Source: Mycolicibacter icosiumassiliensis
Lineage (GTDB): Bacteria; Actinomycetota; Actinomycetes; Mycobacteriales; Mycobacteriaceae
Direction: 5' to 3'
NCBI RefSeq assembly: GCF_900078685.2
Contig: NZ_LT546166.1
Coordinates: 302,801-366,800, forward strand
Length of the DNA stretch: 64,000 nt
In this document: piece after piece, positions 51,228-61,427 of the stretch
Layout of the letters: each line of letters begins with the position of its first letter
Position numbering within the stretch: position 1 is the first letter of the stretch
Made by a program: the position numbers and the translations under genes
Notes under the pieces: model-generated
Told to the model about the DNA's origin: nothing
The model's database searches: none
Seen by the model: only the letters and a program-made list of their open reading frames with translations

Positions 51228-52571
51228 TCAGCTCGGTGGCGGAAGCCGCAGCAGCAGGCGTACCCCGCCCAGCGGGCTGTCTTCTAAAGACGCTGTGCCG
51301 CCGTGTAGCCCGGCTTGCTGAGCCACCAGGGCCAGCCCGAGGCCGGATCCCGAGTGCGACGCGGTGGACCCGCGGGAGAACCGCTCGAAGACGATGCGGC
51401 GCTCTTCCTCGGGAATCCCGCCACCGTTGTCGTCGATGGCGATCTCCACGCCGTCACGCGAAGTGACCGCCGACAACTGCACTTGCGTGGCTCCGCCGTG
51501 TTTGACCGCGTTGGCGATCGCGTTGTCCACGGCCAGCCGCAGGCCGGCGGGCAGCCCGACGATGATGCAGGTCGGTGACGGCACCAGCGAGACGTTCAGG
51601 TCGGGGAAGACCCGCATCGCGTCGTGGGCCGCCCGGTCGAGCAGATCGGTGATGTCGACCGGCACGTGATCGTCGGAGGTGGACAGTTCGCCCTGCGCCA
51701 GCCGCTCCAGGGCCGACAGTGTCGCCTCGATCCGGGTCTGGGTCCGCACGACGTCGTTGAGAACTTCCTTGCGCTGGTCGTCGGGCAGGTCCAGGGTGGT
51801 CAGCACCTCGAGGTTGGTGCGCATCGCGGTCAGCGGGGTGCGTAGCTCATGGGAGGAGACGGCGGCGAAGTCACGAGCGGAGGCCAACGCCTCCTGAGTG
51901 CGGTCGCGCTCTTTCCAGATCCGCTGCAACATGCCGCGCATCGCCTCGGCGATCTCTACGGCTTCGGTGGCCCCGCGCACCTCGATCTCTGGCCGCTCGT
52001 CGCCGGCGTCGATCGAGCGGGCCTGCTGTGCCAGCCGTCGCAGCGGCCGGACCGCGAAGGCTGCCAACAGCCAGCCCAGCACCGCGGCCGCCCCGATCGC
52101 GAACGTGCACAGCAGCAACACCCGCCGGTGCAGGTTGTTGGTGTCGGCGATGGTGGCGTCGTAGGTGGCCCCGACCGCCAGCGACCGCGGCCCCGGACCC
52201 GGGATATCGACGGTGCGCACCCGGTAGCGCACGCCGTCGATCTCGGTGTCGGCGTAGCCCGGCTCCAGCTCCGGCAGCACCACCGTGGAGTTCGACGTCA
52301 CTTCGTTGGCCCGCCGCAACGTGATCACCGCGTCGTTGGCGCCGGCCGCGCGGGGCAGCTCGCCCAGGCCGATCAGCGGGACGGTCAGCCCGGCCGCCTC
52401 GTCGAGCCGGCGGTCCAGCCAGTACTTGCGGTCGTTGGTGATACCGACCCACACCAGCACGCCGATGATGACCGTCACGATTGCGGTGCCGATGGCCGTC
52501 GCGAACACCACCCGGGTCCGCAACGACGGTGTTCTGGCGAAGATGCGCCGCAGCAGTTTCATGACATTCAT
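51228..52571 (-). CDS. prrB: Sensor histidine kinase PrrB
   Basis: A 447-residue histidine kinase: N-terminal FARTPSLRTRVVFATAIGTA membrane helix, periplasmic region, second helix (LLCTFAIGAAAVLGWLLAAF), HAMP, phospho-acceptor His in VSSHELRTPLTAMRTNLEVL, and ATPase boxes DNAIANAVKHGG, IDDNGGGIPEEER, SGLGLALVAQQAG. ATG 52571 follows GAGG; a GTG at 52583 overlapping the prrA stop is possible. PrrA-PrrB is essential for growth in M. tuberculosis and responds to nitrogen/macrophage conditions. Confidence 0.94.
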   Translation of the reverse strand: MNVMKLLRRIFARTPSLRTRVVFATAIGTAIVTVIIGVLVWVGITNDRKYWLDRRLDEAAGLTVPLIGLGELPRAAGANDAVITLRRANEVTSNSTVVLPELEPGYADTEIDGVRYRVRTVDIPGPGPRSLAVGATYDATIADTNNLHRRVLLLCTFAIGAAAVLGWLLAAFAVRPLRRLAQQARSIDAGDERPEIEVRGATEAVEIAEAMRGMLQRIWKERDRTQEALASARDFAAVSSHELRTPLTAMRTNLEVLTTLDLPDDQRKEVLNDVVRTQTRIEATLSALERLAQGELSTSDDHVPVDITDLLDRAAHDAMRVFPDLNVSLVPSPTCIIVGLPAGLRLAVDNAIANAVKHGGATQVQLSAVTSRDGVEIAIDDNGGGIPEEERRIVFERFSRGSTASHSGSGLGLALVAQQAGLHGGTASLEDSPLGGVRLLLRLPPPS

Positions 52572-52579
52572 GGTGGTCC

Positions 52580-53290
52580 TCACTGCGTTCGCAGGACGAA
52601 ACCGACGCCGCGCACGGTGTGCAGCAGCCGCGGAGCGCCGCCGGCCTCCAGTTTGCGTCGCAGGTAGCCGATGAACACGTCGACGACGTTGGTGTCGGCG
52701 GCGAAGTCGTAACCCCAGACCAGCTCGAGGAGCTGCGCGCGCGACAGCACCGCGGTCTTGTGTTCGGCGAGCACGGCCAACAGGTCGAACTCCCGCTTGG
52801 TCAGGTCCACGTCGACACCCTTGACCCGGGCGCGCCGGCCCGGGATGTCGACCTCGAGCGGACCCACCGTGATGGTCTCCGAGGAGGAGCTGGCCGCCGA
52901 CCCGCGCCGCCGCAGCATCGCCCGAACCCGGGCCACCAGCTCGGCAAGCACGAACGGCTTGACCAGGTAGTCGTCGGCGCCGGCCTCAAGCCCGGCCACC
53001 CGGTCGTCGACCGAACTGCGCGCGGACAACACGCAGACCGGCACGTCGTCACCCATGGCCCGCAGTGCCGTCACCACACTCACGCCGTCGAGCACCGGCA
53101 TGTTGATGTCGAGCACGATGGCGTCGGGCCGGGCCTCCTTGGCGCTGCGCAACGCCTCGGCGCCGTCGGCCGCCGTCGCCACCTCGAAGCCGGACAGTCG
53201 CAGTCCGCGTTCCAGTGAGGCGAGCACGTCGGAGTCGTCGTCGACGACCAAGACCCGGGGGGAAGCAGCGGGGTTGTCCATGGTGGCCAT
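52580..53290 (-). CDS. prrA: Response regulator PrrA
   Basis: A 236-residue OmpR-family regulator: VDDD at 17-19, phospho-acceptor Asp61 in [12 protein letters not shown], Lys111 in YLVKPF, and a winged-helix C-terminus ([35 protein letters not shown]). It is nearly identical to Rv0903c. ATG 53290 gives the M. tuberculosis length; a longer frame to 53344 is not supported. It is divergent from the ABC exporter genes with a 68-bp gap. Confidence 0.95.
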   Translation of the reverse strand: MATMDNPAASPRVLVVDDDSDVLASLERGLRLSGFEVATAADGAEALRSAKEARPDAIVLDINMPVLDGVSVVTALRAMGDDVPVCVLSARSSVDDRVAGLEAGADDYLVKPFVLAELVARVRAMLRRRGSAASSSSETITVGPLEVDIPGRRARVKGVDVDLTKREFDLLAVLAEHKTAVLSRAQLLELVWGYDFAADTNVVDVFIGYLRRKLEAGGAPRLLHTVRGVGFVLRTQ

Positions 53291-53358
53291 TTTGCCTGAA
53301 CATGGCCGTCGAGCGCGGGATGCGCCGCGGGTCGCCCACATCAATCTAGGGTCGATCC

Positions 53359-55152
53359 GTGAATTCGGGTTCCGCGCTGCGTAGCCTGCTGCCTTACCTG
53401 CGCCCCTACCGGGTGCGCTGGGTCGCCATGGTGACGGTGGCCGTGCTCAGTCTGGTCGCCACCGTGGTGATCCCGCTGATGACCAAGGCCGTCATCGACG
53501 GACCGGTGGCCCACCGGGACCAGCCCGGGCTGTGGGTGCTGGGTACGGCGGCGACCGCGCTCGGGGTCATTGAGGCGCTGCTGTTGTTCGTGCGGCGCTG
53601 GCTGGTCGCGCCCACCACCATGGGCGTGGAAGCCGACATCCGCAAGGACCTGTACGCGCGGCTGCAGATCCTGCCGATGACCTTTCACGGCCGCTGGCAG
53701 TCCGGCCAGCTGCTGTCGCGGATCATGAACGACCTGTCCGCCGTGCGGCGCTTCCTGTCGTTCGTGGTGGTGTTCCTGGTGCTCAATACGGTGCAGATTC
53801 TGGCCGTCACGACGATTCTGCTGCTGCTCTACTGGCCGCTGGGTGCGGTGGTATGCGCATCGCTGATCCCGGTGATGCTTGCGGTGCAGCACTTCCGGCG
53901 CCAGTACACCCGGCTGACGCGGCAGGCGCAGGACCAGGCCGGTCAGGTGGCCACCGTCGTCGAGGAGTCCGCGCTGGGTCTGCGCACCATCAAGGCGTTC
54001 GGACGCGAGGACTACGTGTTTGCGCGCTTCGACGCCCAAGCCGCAAAGCTGCGCGACCTGGGCGTCCAGAAGGTGGTGGTGTCGTCAAAGTTCTGGACCC
54101 TGTTGGAGGTGATCCCGAATTTCACGCTGATCGGGGTGCTTGCGGTCGGCGTCTACGCGGCCGGGCATCACCTGGTCACGATGGGCACTCTGGTCGCGTT
54201 CGTCACGCTGATGCTCTCGCTGATCTGGCCGCTGTCGTCGTTGGGCTTCCTACTGTCGGCCACCCAGGAGGCGATGACCGCCGCCGACCGGATCACCGAG
54301 ATCTTCGCTGCGCCCCTCGAGATCACCGACGGTGACGACCCGGTGCCGCCGTCGGGCCGGCTGGAGTTGCGCGACGTCGGCTTCCGTTTCGCCGATGCCG
54401 GTCCGGATGCGCCGTGGGTGCTGCGCGGGGTCAATCTCACCGTCGAACCCGGCGAGACCGTCGCCCTGGTGGGCGCCACCGGCTCCGGGAAGTCGGTGTT
54501 GGCGATGCTGCTGTCCCGGCTCTACGACGCACAGCAGGGCCAGATCCTCATCGGCGGCCGGGACGTCCGGACGCTGACGCTGGCGGCGTTGCGCTCGGCG
54601 GTGGTGACCGCCTTCGATGACCCCACCCTGTTCTCGATGTCGGTGGCCGAGAACCTGCGGCTGGGCCGGCCGGAAGCGAGCGATGCGGAACTGGCCCGCG
54701 CCCTGGCCGTGGCTTCGGCAGATTTTGTCTACGACCTGCCGTCCGGGCTGGACACCCGGATCGGGGAGCAGGGCATGAGCCTGTCGGGCGGACAGCGCCA
54801 ACGGCTGTCGTTAGCCCGGGCCCTGGTGGCGGCGCCGACGATCCTGGTGCTCGACGACACCCTCTCGGCCCTGGACGTGCACACCGAGGCCGCCGTCACC
54901 GAAGCGCTGCGCCGAGTGCTGGGTTCGGCCGCGGACGCGGGCCGGCCGCCGATCACCGCGCTGGTGGTGGCCAACCGGGCGTCCACCGTGGCGTTGGCCG
55001 ATCGGGTGGCGTTGGTCGAGGGCGGGACCATTACCGCGGTCGGTACGCACGCCGAGCTGCTGGCCCAGGTGCCGCGGTACCGCTACCTGTTGGCGGCAGA
55101 CGACGAGCTCGACGACGGCGCCGAACACCTCGTCGACTGGGTGCTCCGGTGA
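53359..55152 (+). CDS. ABC exporter half-transporter with degenerate nucleotide site
   Basis: A 597-residue fused membrane/ATPase subunit: six helices in residues 15-300, Walker A GATGSGKS at 372-379, signature LSGGQ at 475-479, Walker B LVLDD in which the catalytic Glu is Asp (DDTLSALD), and the H-loop His replaced by Asn (VVANRAS, N539). This makes one ATP site non-catalytic, the pattern of heterodimeric exporters. Its partner is encoded next with an overlapping start. The substrate is unknown; peptides or drugs are typical. GTG 53359. Confidence 0.9.
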   Translation: MNSGSALRSLLPYLRPYRVRWVAMVTVAVLSLVATVVIPLMTKAVIDGPVAHRDQPGLWVLGTAATALGVIEALLLFVRRWLVAPTTMGVEADIRKDLYARLQILPMTFHGRWQSGQLLSRIMNDLSAVRRFLSFVVVFLVLNTVQILAVTTILLLLYWPLGAVVCASLIPVMLAVQHFRRQYTRLTRQAQDQAGQVATVVEESALGLRTIKAFGREDYVFARFDAQAAKLRDLGVQKVVVSSKFWTLLEVIPNFTLIGVLAVGVYAAGHHLVTMGTLVAFVTLMLSLIWPLSSLGFLLSATQEAMTAADRITEIFAAPLEITDGDDPVPPSGRLELRDVGFRFADAGPDAPWVLRGVNLTVEPGETVALVGATGSGKSVLAMLLSRLYDAQQGQILIGGRDVRTLTLAALRSAVVTAFDDPTLFSMSVAENLRLGRPEASDAELARALAVASADFVYDLPSGLDTRIGEQGMSLSGGQRQRLSLARALVAAPTILVLDDTLSALDVHTEAAVTEALRRVLGSAADAGRPPITALVVANRASTVALADRVALVEGGTITAVGTHAELLAQVPRYRYLLAADDELDDGAEHLVDWVLR

Positions 55153-56921
55153 CGGCCGAGCCGGGCGGGGCCGCGGCGCGGACCCTGCTCTGGTCTTTGT
55201 TGCGCCCGTATCGGTTTGCGGCGCTGCTGATGGTCGTGGCCATTGTGGTGGAAAACGCTGCCCGGCTTGCGGTTCCGCTGCTGGCGCAGCGCGGAATCGA
55301 CCGGGGAATCCCGCCGATCGCCGCGGACGGCTCGATCCGGCAGCTGAGTCTGATCGTGACCGCGCTCGCGGTGGTGGTGTTCACGCAGGCTGTCAGCCGG
55401 ATGCTCTTCCTGCAGTGGTCGGGCAAGATCGGGCAGCAGATGCTGCTGGAGCTGCGGCGGCGCGTGTTCGGCCAGTTTCAGCGCCTGGACGTGGGATTTC
55501 ACGAGCGCTATACCTCGGGCCGGGTGGTCAGCCGGTTGACCAACGACGTCGACGCGATCCAGGAGATGCTGCTCACCGGGTTCGACGGCCTGGTCGGCGC
55601 CGCGCTGACGATGGCAGGCACCGCGGTGCTGCTGGTCGTGCTGGACTGGCGGCTCGGTCTGATGTGCCTGATCGCCTTTCCGGTGCTGGTGGCGTTGCTG
55701 CGATGGTTCCGGGTCGAATCGTCGAAGAACTACGCCGCGATGCGCGAGCATGCCGCGCGGGTGATTGTGCAGTTCACCGAGACCATGAGCGGGATCAAGG
55801 CGGTACAGGCCTATCGCCGCGAGGCTCGCAATCAGGAGATCTTTGCCGGAGTCGCCGACCGCTACCGTGCGGTGAACGAGAAGGCGTTCAGACTGGTCGC
55901 GATCTTCTCGCCCGGGGTAAAGCTGGTCGGCAACCTCACCACCGGTGTGGTGCTGCTCTACGGGGGCTGGCGAGTGTTGCACGGGCACATGACGATCGGA
56001 ACCTTCACCGCGTTCCTGCTCTATCTGCGGATGTTCTTTGAACCGATGCAGGGCATTTCCGAGTTCCTCAACACCTTCTCCTCGGCGACCTCGGCGCTGC
56101 AGAAACTGGCCGGGGTGCTGGCCGAGACGCCCGCCATCAAAGACCCGGTCGACCCACCCGGCCCAACGGCCGCGCCGGAACAGGTGCGCGGTGAGATCGA
56201 CTTGTGCGACGTGCATTTCGGCTACCGGGACGGCCAGTCGGTACTGGCCGGTCTGTCGCTGAACATCCCGGCCGGTCAGACCGTGGCGCTGGTCGGCAGC
56301 ACCGGAGCCGGCAAGTCCACCATCGCCAAACTGATCGCCCGGTTCTACGACCCGGTGTCGGGAGCGGTGACGCTGGACGACGTCGACCTGCGAGCGTTCG
56401 GCCAAGCGGCGCTGCGCCGCCACGTCGTGATGGTCACCCAGGAGAACTTTCTGTTCACCGGCACGGTCGCCGACAACATCCGGTTCGGCCGCCCCGGCGC
56501 GACCGACGCCGAGGTGGTCGCCGCCGCGACGAGCGTGGGCGCCGATACCTTCATCGCCGCCCTGCCCGACGGCTACCACACCGACGTCGCCAAGCGGGGC
56601 GGGCGGCTCTCGGCCGGCCAGCGTCAACTGGTGGCGTTCGCCCGCGCCTTCCTCGCCGACCCGGCGGTGCTGATCCTCGACGAGGCGACGTCATCGCTGG
56701 ACATCCCCGGTGAGCGGATGGTGCAGAAGGCGCTGCGCGGCGTGCTGGCCGGCCGGACCGCGCTGGTGATCGCCCACCGCCTTTCCACGGTCGAGATCGC
56801 CGACCGAGTTCTGGTGATCGAAGGTGGCCGCATCGTCGAGGACGGGCCGCCGGCTGAGCTGATTCGCGCCGAGGGCCACTACGCCGCCCTGCACGACGCG
56901 TGGCTGCGCTCGTTGGCCTGA
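55149..56921 (+). CDS. ABC exporter half-transporter, catalytic subunit
   Basis: A 590-residue partner of the preceding protein. Transmembrane domain (residues ~20-310), Walker A GSTGAGKS at 383-390, signature LSAGQ, canonical Walker B LILDEATSSLD near 508-517 and H-loop His543 in IAHRLST. It supplies the catalytic Glu and His missing in its partner. GTG 55149 overlaps the previous stop (GTGA). The pair resembles the mycobacterial Rv1272c/Rv1273c type. Confidence 0.92.
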   Translation: MTAEPGGAAARTLLWSLLRPYRFAALLMVVAIVVENAARLAVPLLAQRGIDRGIPPIAADGSIRQLSLIVTALAVVVFTQAVSRMLFLQWSGKIGQQMLLELRRRVFGQFQRLDVGFHERYTSGRVVSRLTNDVDAIQEMLLTGFDGLVGAALTMAGTAVLLVVLDWRLGLMCLIAFPVLVALLRWFRVESSKNYAAMREHAARVIVQFTETMSGIKAVQAYRREARNQEIFAGVADRYRAVNEKAFRLVAIFSPGVKLVGNLTTGVVLLYGGWRVLHGHMTIGTFTAFLLYLRMFFEPMQGISEFLNTFSSATSALQKLAGVLAETPAIKDPVDPPGPTAAPEQVRGEIDLCDVHFGYRDGQSVLAGLSLNIPAGQTVALVGSTGAGKSTIAKLIARFYDPVSGAVTLDDVDLRAFGQAALRRHVVMVTQENFLFTGTVADNIRFGRPGATDAEVVAAATSVGADTFIAALPDGYHTDVAKRGGRLSAGQRQLVAFARAFLADPAVLILDEATSSLDIPGERMVQKALRGVLAGRTALVIAHRLSTVEIADRVLVIEGGRIVEDGPPAELIRAEGHYAALHDAWLRSLA

Positions 56922-57062
56922 ACGGCAGCCGCGAGCACCCCGCGGCGGGTTAAATCCACGTGAATTTTAATGCACCGACCTGCGAACATGGCGCCGCCGG
57001 GCGCAAAGATCCCGCAAACGCAGGACTTTCCAAGGTGGCTGCCCACTTAGGCTTTCTCGGTG

Positions 57063-57122
57063 ATGGTCACATCGAACGTTAAGGCCGCCAAGAAGGCCGA
57101 AGCTGCCAAGGCAGCTGCGTGA
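57063..57122 (+). CDS. Lys/Ala-rich leader mini-ORF upstream of the EamA gene
   Basis: ATG 57063 to TGA 57122 encodes a 19-residue peptide, MVTSNVKAAKKAEAAKAAA (4 Lys and 9 Ala). Its stop codon overlaps the GTG of the EamA transporter (GTGA), as in translational coupling. The weak point is that no clear ribosome site precedes it. It could be a regulatory leader peptide or chance. Confidence 0.35.
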   Translation: MVTSNVKAAKKAEAAKAAA

Positions 57123-57973
57123 TCGGTTCACCTACCGCGCAGGGTTTGGCGTTGGCGTCGGCCACCAGTTTCGGGATCAGCGACTTCGTGGGTGGTGTCG
57201 CGTCGCGGCGGGTCGCCGCGCTTCGCGTGGTTTTGGTGTCCACCCCGGTCTCCATGGTGATGCTCGGAATGCTTGCCCTGATTGGCGGCGGGCACATCAC
57301 GACGAGCACCGTCATTTTGGGCATGCTCGGTGGACTCACCCAGGCGCTGGGCATCTGGTGGTTCTACGCGGCGATGGCCGCGGGCCCGATCTCGGTGGTA
57401 TCGCCGCTGGCAGCGGTGGTGGACGCCGGCGTGCCGGTGTGCGTCGGCCGGCTGCTGGGGGAGCGCCCCGGGATGCTCGCCAGCGCAGGTATCGCGGTGG
57501 CCTTGGGCGCGGTGGTGTTGATCAGTTGGCACGCCGGCGACGACGGCGTCCACCGGCCGGGGCTCACCCACCGCGTGCTGTGGTTGACGGTCGCCTCGGG
57601 GGTGGCCCTGGGGTTGAACTTCGTCTTCCTGGACCGCACTCCGTCGGATTCGGGTCTGTGGCCCCTGCTGTTCGCGCGTGCCGCGGCCACCGTCCTGGTG
57701 ATCGCCGTTGCGGCGCTGAGCCGCAATCTGAAGGCGCCGACGGGCACACCGCTGCGGCTGGCGTTCCTGATCGCGCTGCTCGACACTGCCGCCAACGTCA
57801 CGATGCTGTTCGCGTTGAAGCTCGCGCTGCTGTCACTGGCCAGCGTTTTGATCTCGCTATACCCGGCCGCCACGGTGATCTTGGCGGTCGTCCTGCTGGG
57901 GGAGCGGGTGCGTCTCCGGCAGGTGGTGGGGATGGTGCTGGCGGGAGTGGCCGTGGCGATGATCACCGGTTAG
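57119..57973 (+). CDS. EamA/DMT-family transporter
   Basis: A 284-residue integral membrane protein with about ten hydrophobic helices and the two EamA repeats (GLALASATSFGISDFVGGVA at the start; LGLNFVFLDRTPSDSGLWPL and ASVLISLYPAATVILAVVLL in the second half with GERV). Members export amino acids or other metabolites. GTG 57119 overlaps the mini-ORF stop. The 3' end overlaps the convergent accD3 by 11 bp. The 200-bp gap after the ABC genes shows no other gene. Confidence 0.83.
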   Translation: MIGSPTAQGLALASATSFGISDFVGGVASRRVAALRVVLVSTPVSMVMLGMLALIGGGHITTSTVILGMLGGLTQALGIWWFYAAMAAGPISVVSPLAAVVDAGVPVCVGRLLGERPGMLASAGIAVALGAVVLISWHAGDDGVHRPGLTHRVLWLTVASGVALGLNFVFLDRTPSDSGLWPLLFARAAATVLVIAVAALSRNLKAPTGTPLRLAFLIALLDTAANVTMLFALKLALLSLASVLISLYPAATVILAVVLLGERVRLRQVVGMVLAGVAVAMITG

Positions 57974-59453
57974 TGCCATCAGGCATTCCGATCCGGCGGT
58001 AGCGCTCTAACCGGGCCGCCATCCGCTGCTCGGCGGGCACCCCGCGCAGTGCTGACAGCTCGACGGCGATGGCCTGCGACATTCGCTTGGCGAAGTCGAT
58101 CGGCTCCTCGGTGGCATCCGGGTGCTCGCCGACGATCACATCCACGATCCCGTGGGCCTGCAGATCCGCCGAACGGATGCCCTGCGCCGCGGAGAGTTCC
58201 GGGGCGTGCCGGGTGTCGCGGTAGACGATGGCACTGGCGCCCTCTGGCGGCAACGGCGCCAGCCAGCCGTGCAACGCCGCCAGCACCCGATCCGCCGGCA
58301 CCATCGCCAGCGCCGGACCGCCACTGCCCTGGCCCAGCAGCACCGACACCGTCGGTACCTCGAGCGTGACCAGTTCGGCCAGGCACGCCGCGATCTGGGC
58401 CGCCAATCCGCCCTGCTCGGCCTCCACCGACAGCGCCGGGCCTGGGGTGTCGATGACCAACACCAGCGGCAGCCGCAAGCCCGCGGCCAGCGCCATGCCG
58501 CGGCGGGCATCGCGCAGCGCAACCGGGTCGGTCAGCCGATCTGCGCCCCGCAGCTGCCCCAACACCACGGCGGGCTGGCCGCCGAAGCGTGCCAACGCCA
58601 GCAAGATTGTGGCACCGCGTTCGATGCTGCCGGTGCCCGACAGGAAGACCCGCTCGGTGGCGCCGTGGCGCAGCAGAAACCCGACGCCCGGCCGATCCGG
58701 ACGTCGCGACGCGCACACCGAGTCCCACGCGGCGATGTCGGGTATCGGCTCCGGGTCCGGCTTCGGGGGTGGGGGACCGGGGTCGTCGAGCATCACCTTC
58801 AGCGCCCGGGCGCAGATGCGTCGCAGCCACTTCAGCGGGATCACGCCGTCGATCACCCCGTGGGCCTGCAGGTTCTCGGCGGTCTGGACGCCCGGCGGGA
58901 ACGGGGCACCGTAGAGCTGTTCGTAAACCCGTGGCCCCAGGAATCCCACCAGTGCGCCGGGCTCGGCCAGCGTGACGTGCCCCAGTGAACCCCAGGAGGC
59001 GAACACCCCGCCGGTGGTGGGGTGGCGCAGGTAGACCAGATAGGGCAGGTGAGCGCGTTTGTGCAGCTCGATCGCGGCGGCGATCTTCACCATCTGCAGG
59101 AACGCGACGGTGCCCTCCTGCATCCGGGTGCCACCCGAACTGGGCGACGCCAGCAGCGGCAGTCGTTCGGCGGTGGCCCGCGTGATCGCGGCGGTGATCC
59201 GCTCGGCCGCCGCCACCCCGATGGAGCCGGCCAGGAAGTCGAAGTCGCTGGCGATCACCGCGACCCGCCGGCCGTTGATCCGGCCCTCGCCGGTGAGGAC
59301 CGCCTCGTCGCGGCCACTGGCAACCCGGGCCGCGGCCAGCTCGGCGGCATAACCCTCGCTGATCGGCACGGCCAGCGGCGCGACGTCCCAACTGAGGAAA
59401 GAGCCGCGATCCAGCACCGCGTCGCGCACTTCCTCGGCCCCGGTCCGGCTCAC
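57963..59453 (-). CDS. accD3: Acyl-CoA carboxylase beta subunit-like protein AccD3
   Basis: A 496-residue carboxyltransferase with two crotonase-like halves: [20 protein letters not shown] with [20 protein letters not shown], then [20 protein letters not shown] and [20 protein letters not shown]. It is the putative AccD3 of M. tuberculosis (Rv0904c), whose substrate is unproven. No biotin carrier or alpha subunit is nearby, and it lacks the large N-terminal zinc domain of AccD1 types. It is divergent from echA6 with a 27-bp gap. Confidence 0.9.
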   Translation of the reverse strand: MSRTGAEEVRDAVLDRGSFLSWDVAPLAVPISEGYAAELAAARVASGRDEAVLTGEGRINGRRVAVIASDFDFLAGSIGVAAAERITAAITRATAERLPLLASPSSGGTRMQEGTVAFLQMVKIAAAIELHKRAHLPYLVYLRHPTTGGVFASWGSLGHVTLAEPGALVGFLGPRVYEQLYGAPFPPGVQTAENLQAHGVIDGVIPLKWLRRICARALKVMLDDPGPPPPKPDPEPIPDIAAWDSVCASRRPDRPGVGFLLRHGATERVFLSGTGSIERGATILLALARFGGQPAVVLGQLRGADRLTDPVALRDARRGMALAAGLRLPLVLVIDTPGPALSVEAEQGGLAAQIAACLAELVTLEVPTVSVLLGQGSGGPALAMVPADRVLAALHGWLAPLPPEGASAIVYRDTRHAPELSAAQGIRSADLQAHGIVDVIVGEHPDATEEPIDFAKRMSQAIAVELSALRGVPAEQRMAARLERYRRIGMPDGTNR

Positions 59454-59480
59454 AGATCGAGGCTAATAGGCTGGTTCGTC

Positions 59481-60212
59481 ATGATCGGTGTTACCCGCGA
59501 TGAAGCCGTCACGACTATCGAGTTGCAGCGCCCCGAGCGTCGCAACGCCTTGAACTCCCAGCTCGTCACCGAGTTGCGGGAGGCGGTTCTGGACGCCGCC
59601 ACCCACGACGTCCGGGCGATCGTGCTGACCGGGCAGGGCACGGTGTTCTGTGCCGGCGCGGATCTGTCCGGTGACGCGTTCGCCGCTGACTACCCCGATA
59701 AGCTGATCGCCCTGCACCAGAGCATCGCCGACGTCCCGGTGCCGGTGATCGGCGCCATCAACGGCGCCGCGATCGGCGCCGGCCTGCAATTGGCGATGGT
59801 CTGTGACCTGCGGGTGGTGGCCCCCGAGGCGTTCTTCCAGTTCCCGGTCGCCAAGTACGGCCTGGCGCTGGACAACTGGAGCATCCGGCGGCTGACCTCA
59901 CTGGTCGGCTACGGGCGGGCCCGGGCGATGATGCTGACCGCGGAGAAGCTGCCCTCCGACGCGGCGCTGCTGACCGGGATGGCCAACCGGATCGGCACCC
60001 TTACCGACGCGCAGGCCTGGGCGCACGAGATCGCCGGGCTGGCGCCGCTGGCGCTGCAGCACGCCAAGCGGGTGCTCAACGACGACGGCGCCTACGAGGA
60101 GCAGCAGCCGGTGCACAAGGAGCTGTTCGACAAGGCCTGGGGTTCCCAAGACGTCATCGAGGCCCAGGTGGCGCGCGTCGAGAAGCGGCCGCCGAAGTTC
60201 CAGGGCGCTTAA
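59481..60212 (+). CDS. echA6: Enoyl-CoA hydratase-fold protein EchA6
   Basis: A 243-residue crotonase-fold protein: [78 protein letters not shown]. In M. tuberculosis EchA6 (Rv0905) is essential, lacks hydratase activity, and binds long acyl-CoAs for mycolate synthesis; inhibitors block it (established). ATG 59481 gives the same length; the longer upstream frame is antisense to accD3. It ends 41 bp before the metallo-hydrolase gene. Confidence 0.92.
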   Translation: MIGVTRDEAVTTIELQRPERRNALNSQLVTELREAVLDAATHDVRAIVLTGQGTVFCAGADLSGDAFAADYPDKLIALHQSIADVPVPVIGAINGAAIGAGLQLAMVCDLRVVAPEAFFQFPVAKYGLALDNWSIRRLTSLVGYGRARAMMLTAEKLPSDAALLTGMANRIGTLTDAQAWAHEIAGLAPLALQHAKRVLNDDGAYEEQQPVHKELFDKAWGSQDVIEAQVARVEKRPPKFQGA

Positions 60213-60253
60213 TCGCGACGGAGCCCGCGAGCCGCCACCATAGACTCGTCGTC

Positions 60254-61423
60254 ATGCTGCGTGGAGCACTTCGACTGGCGGGAACCACAGCGTCGCTGGC
60301 CGCTGGCGGCTGGACGCTTCGAGCGCTGCGCGGTACACCCGCCGCGTTGGGCGCGGCACCCACCGCGATCGATGCGGTAGCCACCCGATCGGCGAACTAT
60401 CGCGACGGGGTCTTCCACAACATCGAACGCGCTGCCATGGTCAACATGGATCGGGAACAACAGCGGCTGATGGTCCGCGAGCTGTTCGCCGACCGCGTCG
60501 GGCGACGGCCCGCGGCGCCGATCCCGCTGGAGGTGCCCGACTTCAGCGTCGACGTCGAGCCGCTGGCGATCACCTGGCTGGGGCACGCGACGGCCCTGGT
60601 GGAGATCAACGGCTATCGCGTGCTGACCGACCCGGTCTGGAGCGAACGCTGCTCGCCGTCGGATGCCGTCGGGCCTCGACGGCTGCACCCCCCGCCGGTA
60701 CGACTCGGGGCACTGCCCGCGGTCGACGCGATCGTGGTCAGCCACGACCACTACGACCACCTCGACATCGACACCGTCACCGCGCTCGCCCGCAGCCAGT
60801 GGGCGCCGTTCGTCGTCCCGCTGGGCGTCGGGGCGCATCTGCGTGCGTGGGGCATCCCCGCGGAGCGGGTGATCGAACTCGACTGGGACGAGCACACCAC
60901 GCTCGGCGATCTCACCGTGACCTGCACCCCGGCGCGGCATTTCTCCGGGCGATTCCTGACCCGCAACCAGACGCTGTGGGCATCGTGGGTGATCGCCGGT
61001 CCCGAGCACCGGGTCTACTTCGGCGGCGACAGCGGCTACACCGGCAGCTTCGGCACGATCGGCGCCCAGCACGGCCCGTTCGACGCCACGCTGTTGCCGA
61101 TCGGGGCCTACAACACCGCCTGGCCCGACGTCCACATGAACCCGGAGGAGGCCGTCCAGGCGCACCTCGACTTGAATGCTTCGGCGTCGGGTCTGCTGGT
61201 GCCGATTCACTGGGGCCCGTTCCGGTTGGCGCCGCACCGCTGGGCCGAGCCGGTGGAACGGCTGCTGGTCGCCGCCGGCGCCGCGGGAGTCGCCACGGCG
61301 GTGCCCAAGCCCGGCGGTTCAGTGAGGCTCGACGGAGGAGAGGCGAAGCTGGGACCGCCGCATGAACCCGGCGGCCGGGTACTTCCTGACGCCGCCCCTG
61401 CCGACGCGTGGTGGAGGCTTTAG
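60254..61423 (+). CDS. MBL-fold metallo-hydrolase (Rv0906-like) with a repeat-derived insertion
   Basis: A 389-residue UlaG/NAPE-PLD-like metallo-beta-lactamase protein: WLGHATALVEINGYRVLTDP, VSHDHYDHLDI (metal motif HxHxDH), RHFSGRFLTRNQTLWASWVI, VYFGGDSGYT, and PIHWGPFRLAPHRWAEPVER. The C-terminus reads PKPGGSVRLDGGEAKLGPPH, encoded by a 60-bp repeat, before the terminal ADAWWRL. M. tuberculosis Rv0906 has no such stretch from memory. It may be membrane associated (hydrophobic N-terminus LRLAGTTASLAAGGW). Function unknown. Confidence 0.88.
   Translation: MLRGALRLAGTTASLAAGGWTLRALRGTPAALGAAPTAIDAVATRSANYRDGVFHNIERAAMVNMDREQQRLMVRELFADRVGRRPAAPIPLEVPDFSVDVEPLAITWLGHATALVEINGYRVLTDPVWSERCSPSDAVGPRRLHPPPVRLGALPAVDAIVVSHDHYDHLDIDTVTALARSQWAPFVVPLGVGAHLRAWGIPAERVIELDWDEHTTLGDLTVTCTPARHFSGRFLTRNQTLWASWVIAGPEHRVYFGGDSGYTGSFGTIGAQHGPFDATLLPIGAYNTAWPDVHMNPEEAVQAHLDLNASASGLLVPIHWGPFRLAPHRWAEPVERLLVAAGAAGVATAVPKPGGSVRLDGGEAKLGPPHEPGGRVLPDAAPADAWWRL
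61315..61374 (+). repeat. 60-bp interspersed repeat, copy C (in-frame near the 3' end of the metallo-hydrolase gene)
   Basis: It starts CGGTTCAGTGAGGCTCGACG and ends CCGCATGAACCCGGCGG. The ends GGTTCA and TGAACC are inverted repeats. It differs from copies A and B at 3 positions each and is translated in the same frame as copy A, adding 20 residues. Confidence 0.92.
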
Positions 61424-61427
61424 CGCC

